From: CAYVQU01 sp964453155
GTDB lineage: Bacteria; Chloroflexota; Anaerolineae; Anaerolineales; UBA11858
Length of the DNA stretch: 31,556 bases
Assembly: GCA_964453155.1 (NCBI GenBank)
Contig: CAYVQU010000048.1
Coordinates: 1-31,556 of the forward strand
Direction: 5' to 3'
The translations under genes were made by a program, and so were the position numbers. The notes below the pieces were generated by a model. It worked only from the letters and a program-made list of their open reading frames with translations, made no database searches and was not told the origin of the DNA. Shown in pieces: positions 31,458-31,556 of this stretch (positions are counted from its first letter, which is position 1; the number at the start of each line of letters is the position of its first letter).

Positions 31458-31556
31458 TTATACCATGCAAATTTCGTATCAAATGAGTCTGAAACTGAAC
31501 CGTGAGCGCGCAAATGTTGTCAGAAAAGGAACCTCCAGTAAGATAGAGATGCAAGA

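Noticed and set aside
31465..31556. ATG-led frame open to the right edge
   Set aside because: About 30 codons only, no ribosome site, and it follows directly on a hairpin; the edge cuts off any test.

Overview
The window reads as a chromosomal segment of an aerobic or facultatively aerobic member of the Chloroflexota, most likely Anaerolineae-like. This placement is an inference from gene style: the split cytochrome b (b6 plus subunit IV), the ba3-type oxidase, the many fused redox proteins, the sortase, and a sigma-70-like layout with good Shine-Dalgarno sites. No rRNA or tRNA gene is present to anchor it. There is no CRISPR array, transposase, phage gene or integrase, so the segment looks vertically inherited and metabolic. 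Nearly every gap between genes is filled by a hairpin or imperfect palindrome, several of them apparently dispersed intergenic repeats.

Layout. 1-2512: NAD(P)H-hydrate epimerase, an MsrQ-like heme membrane protein, a patatin-type lipase and a small coupled hypothetical protein. 2737-8586: copper delivery and oxidase genes, all on the plus strand: a receiver-like protein, two Sco proteins (one with its copper His replaced by Met), a PCu(A)C lipoprotein, heme O synthase, and ba3 oxidase subunits IIa (47 residues), II and I. 8623-10932: a 769-residue fusion of diheme cytochrome b, two [4Fe-4S] clusters, an MvhD/HdrA-type iron-sulfur domain and a cytochrome c, followed by a lipoprotein cytochrome c that resembles its last domain. 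12080-17384: an operon with a GltD/NfnB-like iron-sulfur flavoprotein, cytochrome b6, subunit IV, Rieske protein and a triheme cytochrome c. 17561-22320 (minus): an NAD-linked formate dehydrogenase (NuoE-NuoF fusion, a NuoG-N-like iron-sulfur subunit, a molybdopterin catalytic subunit) with a coupled ywbE. 22635-25018: fabF and fabH. 25054-27634 (minus): a ParA ATPase and a large acidic membrane protein. 27900-30546: pentapeptide-repeat protein, sortase, AI-2E-family transporter. 30618-31388 (minus): a nucleoside phosphorylase.

How it fits together. Formate dehydrogenase would make NADH. A Rieske/b6 complex would oxidise quinol and pass electrons through c-type cytochromes to the ba3 oxidase, whose copper and heme come from the Sco, PCu(A)C and heme O synthase genes. 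The unusual part is that this chain carries two components normally seen in soluble electron-bifurcating systems: a GltD/HdrA-style flavoprotein, and an MvhD-like domain built directly into a cytochrome b. My leading hypothesis is a membrane redox module linking NAD(P)H or ferredoxin with the quinone pool and cytochrome c. That is inference, not something the sequence proves.
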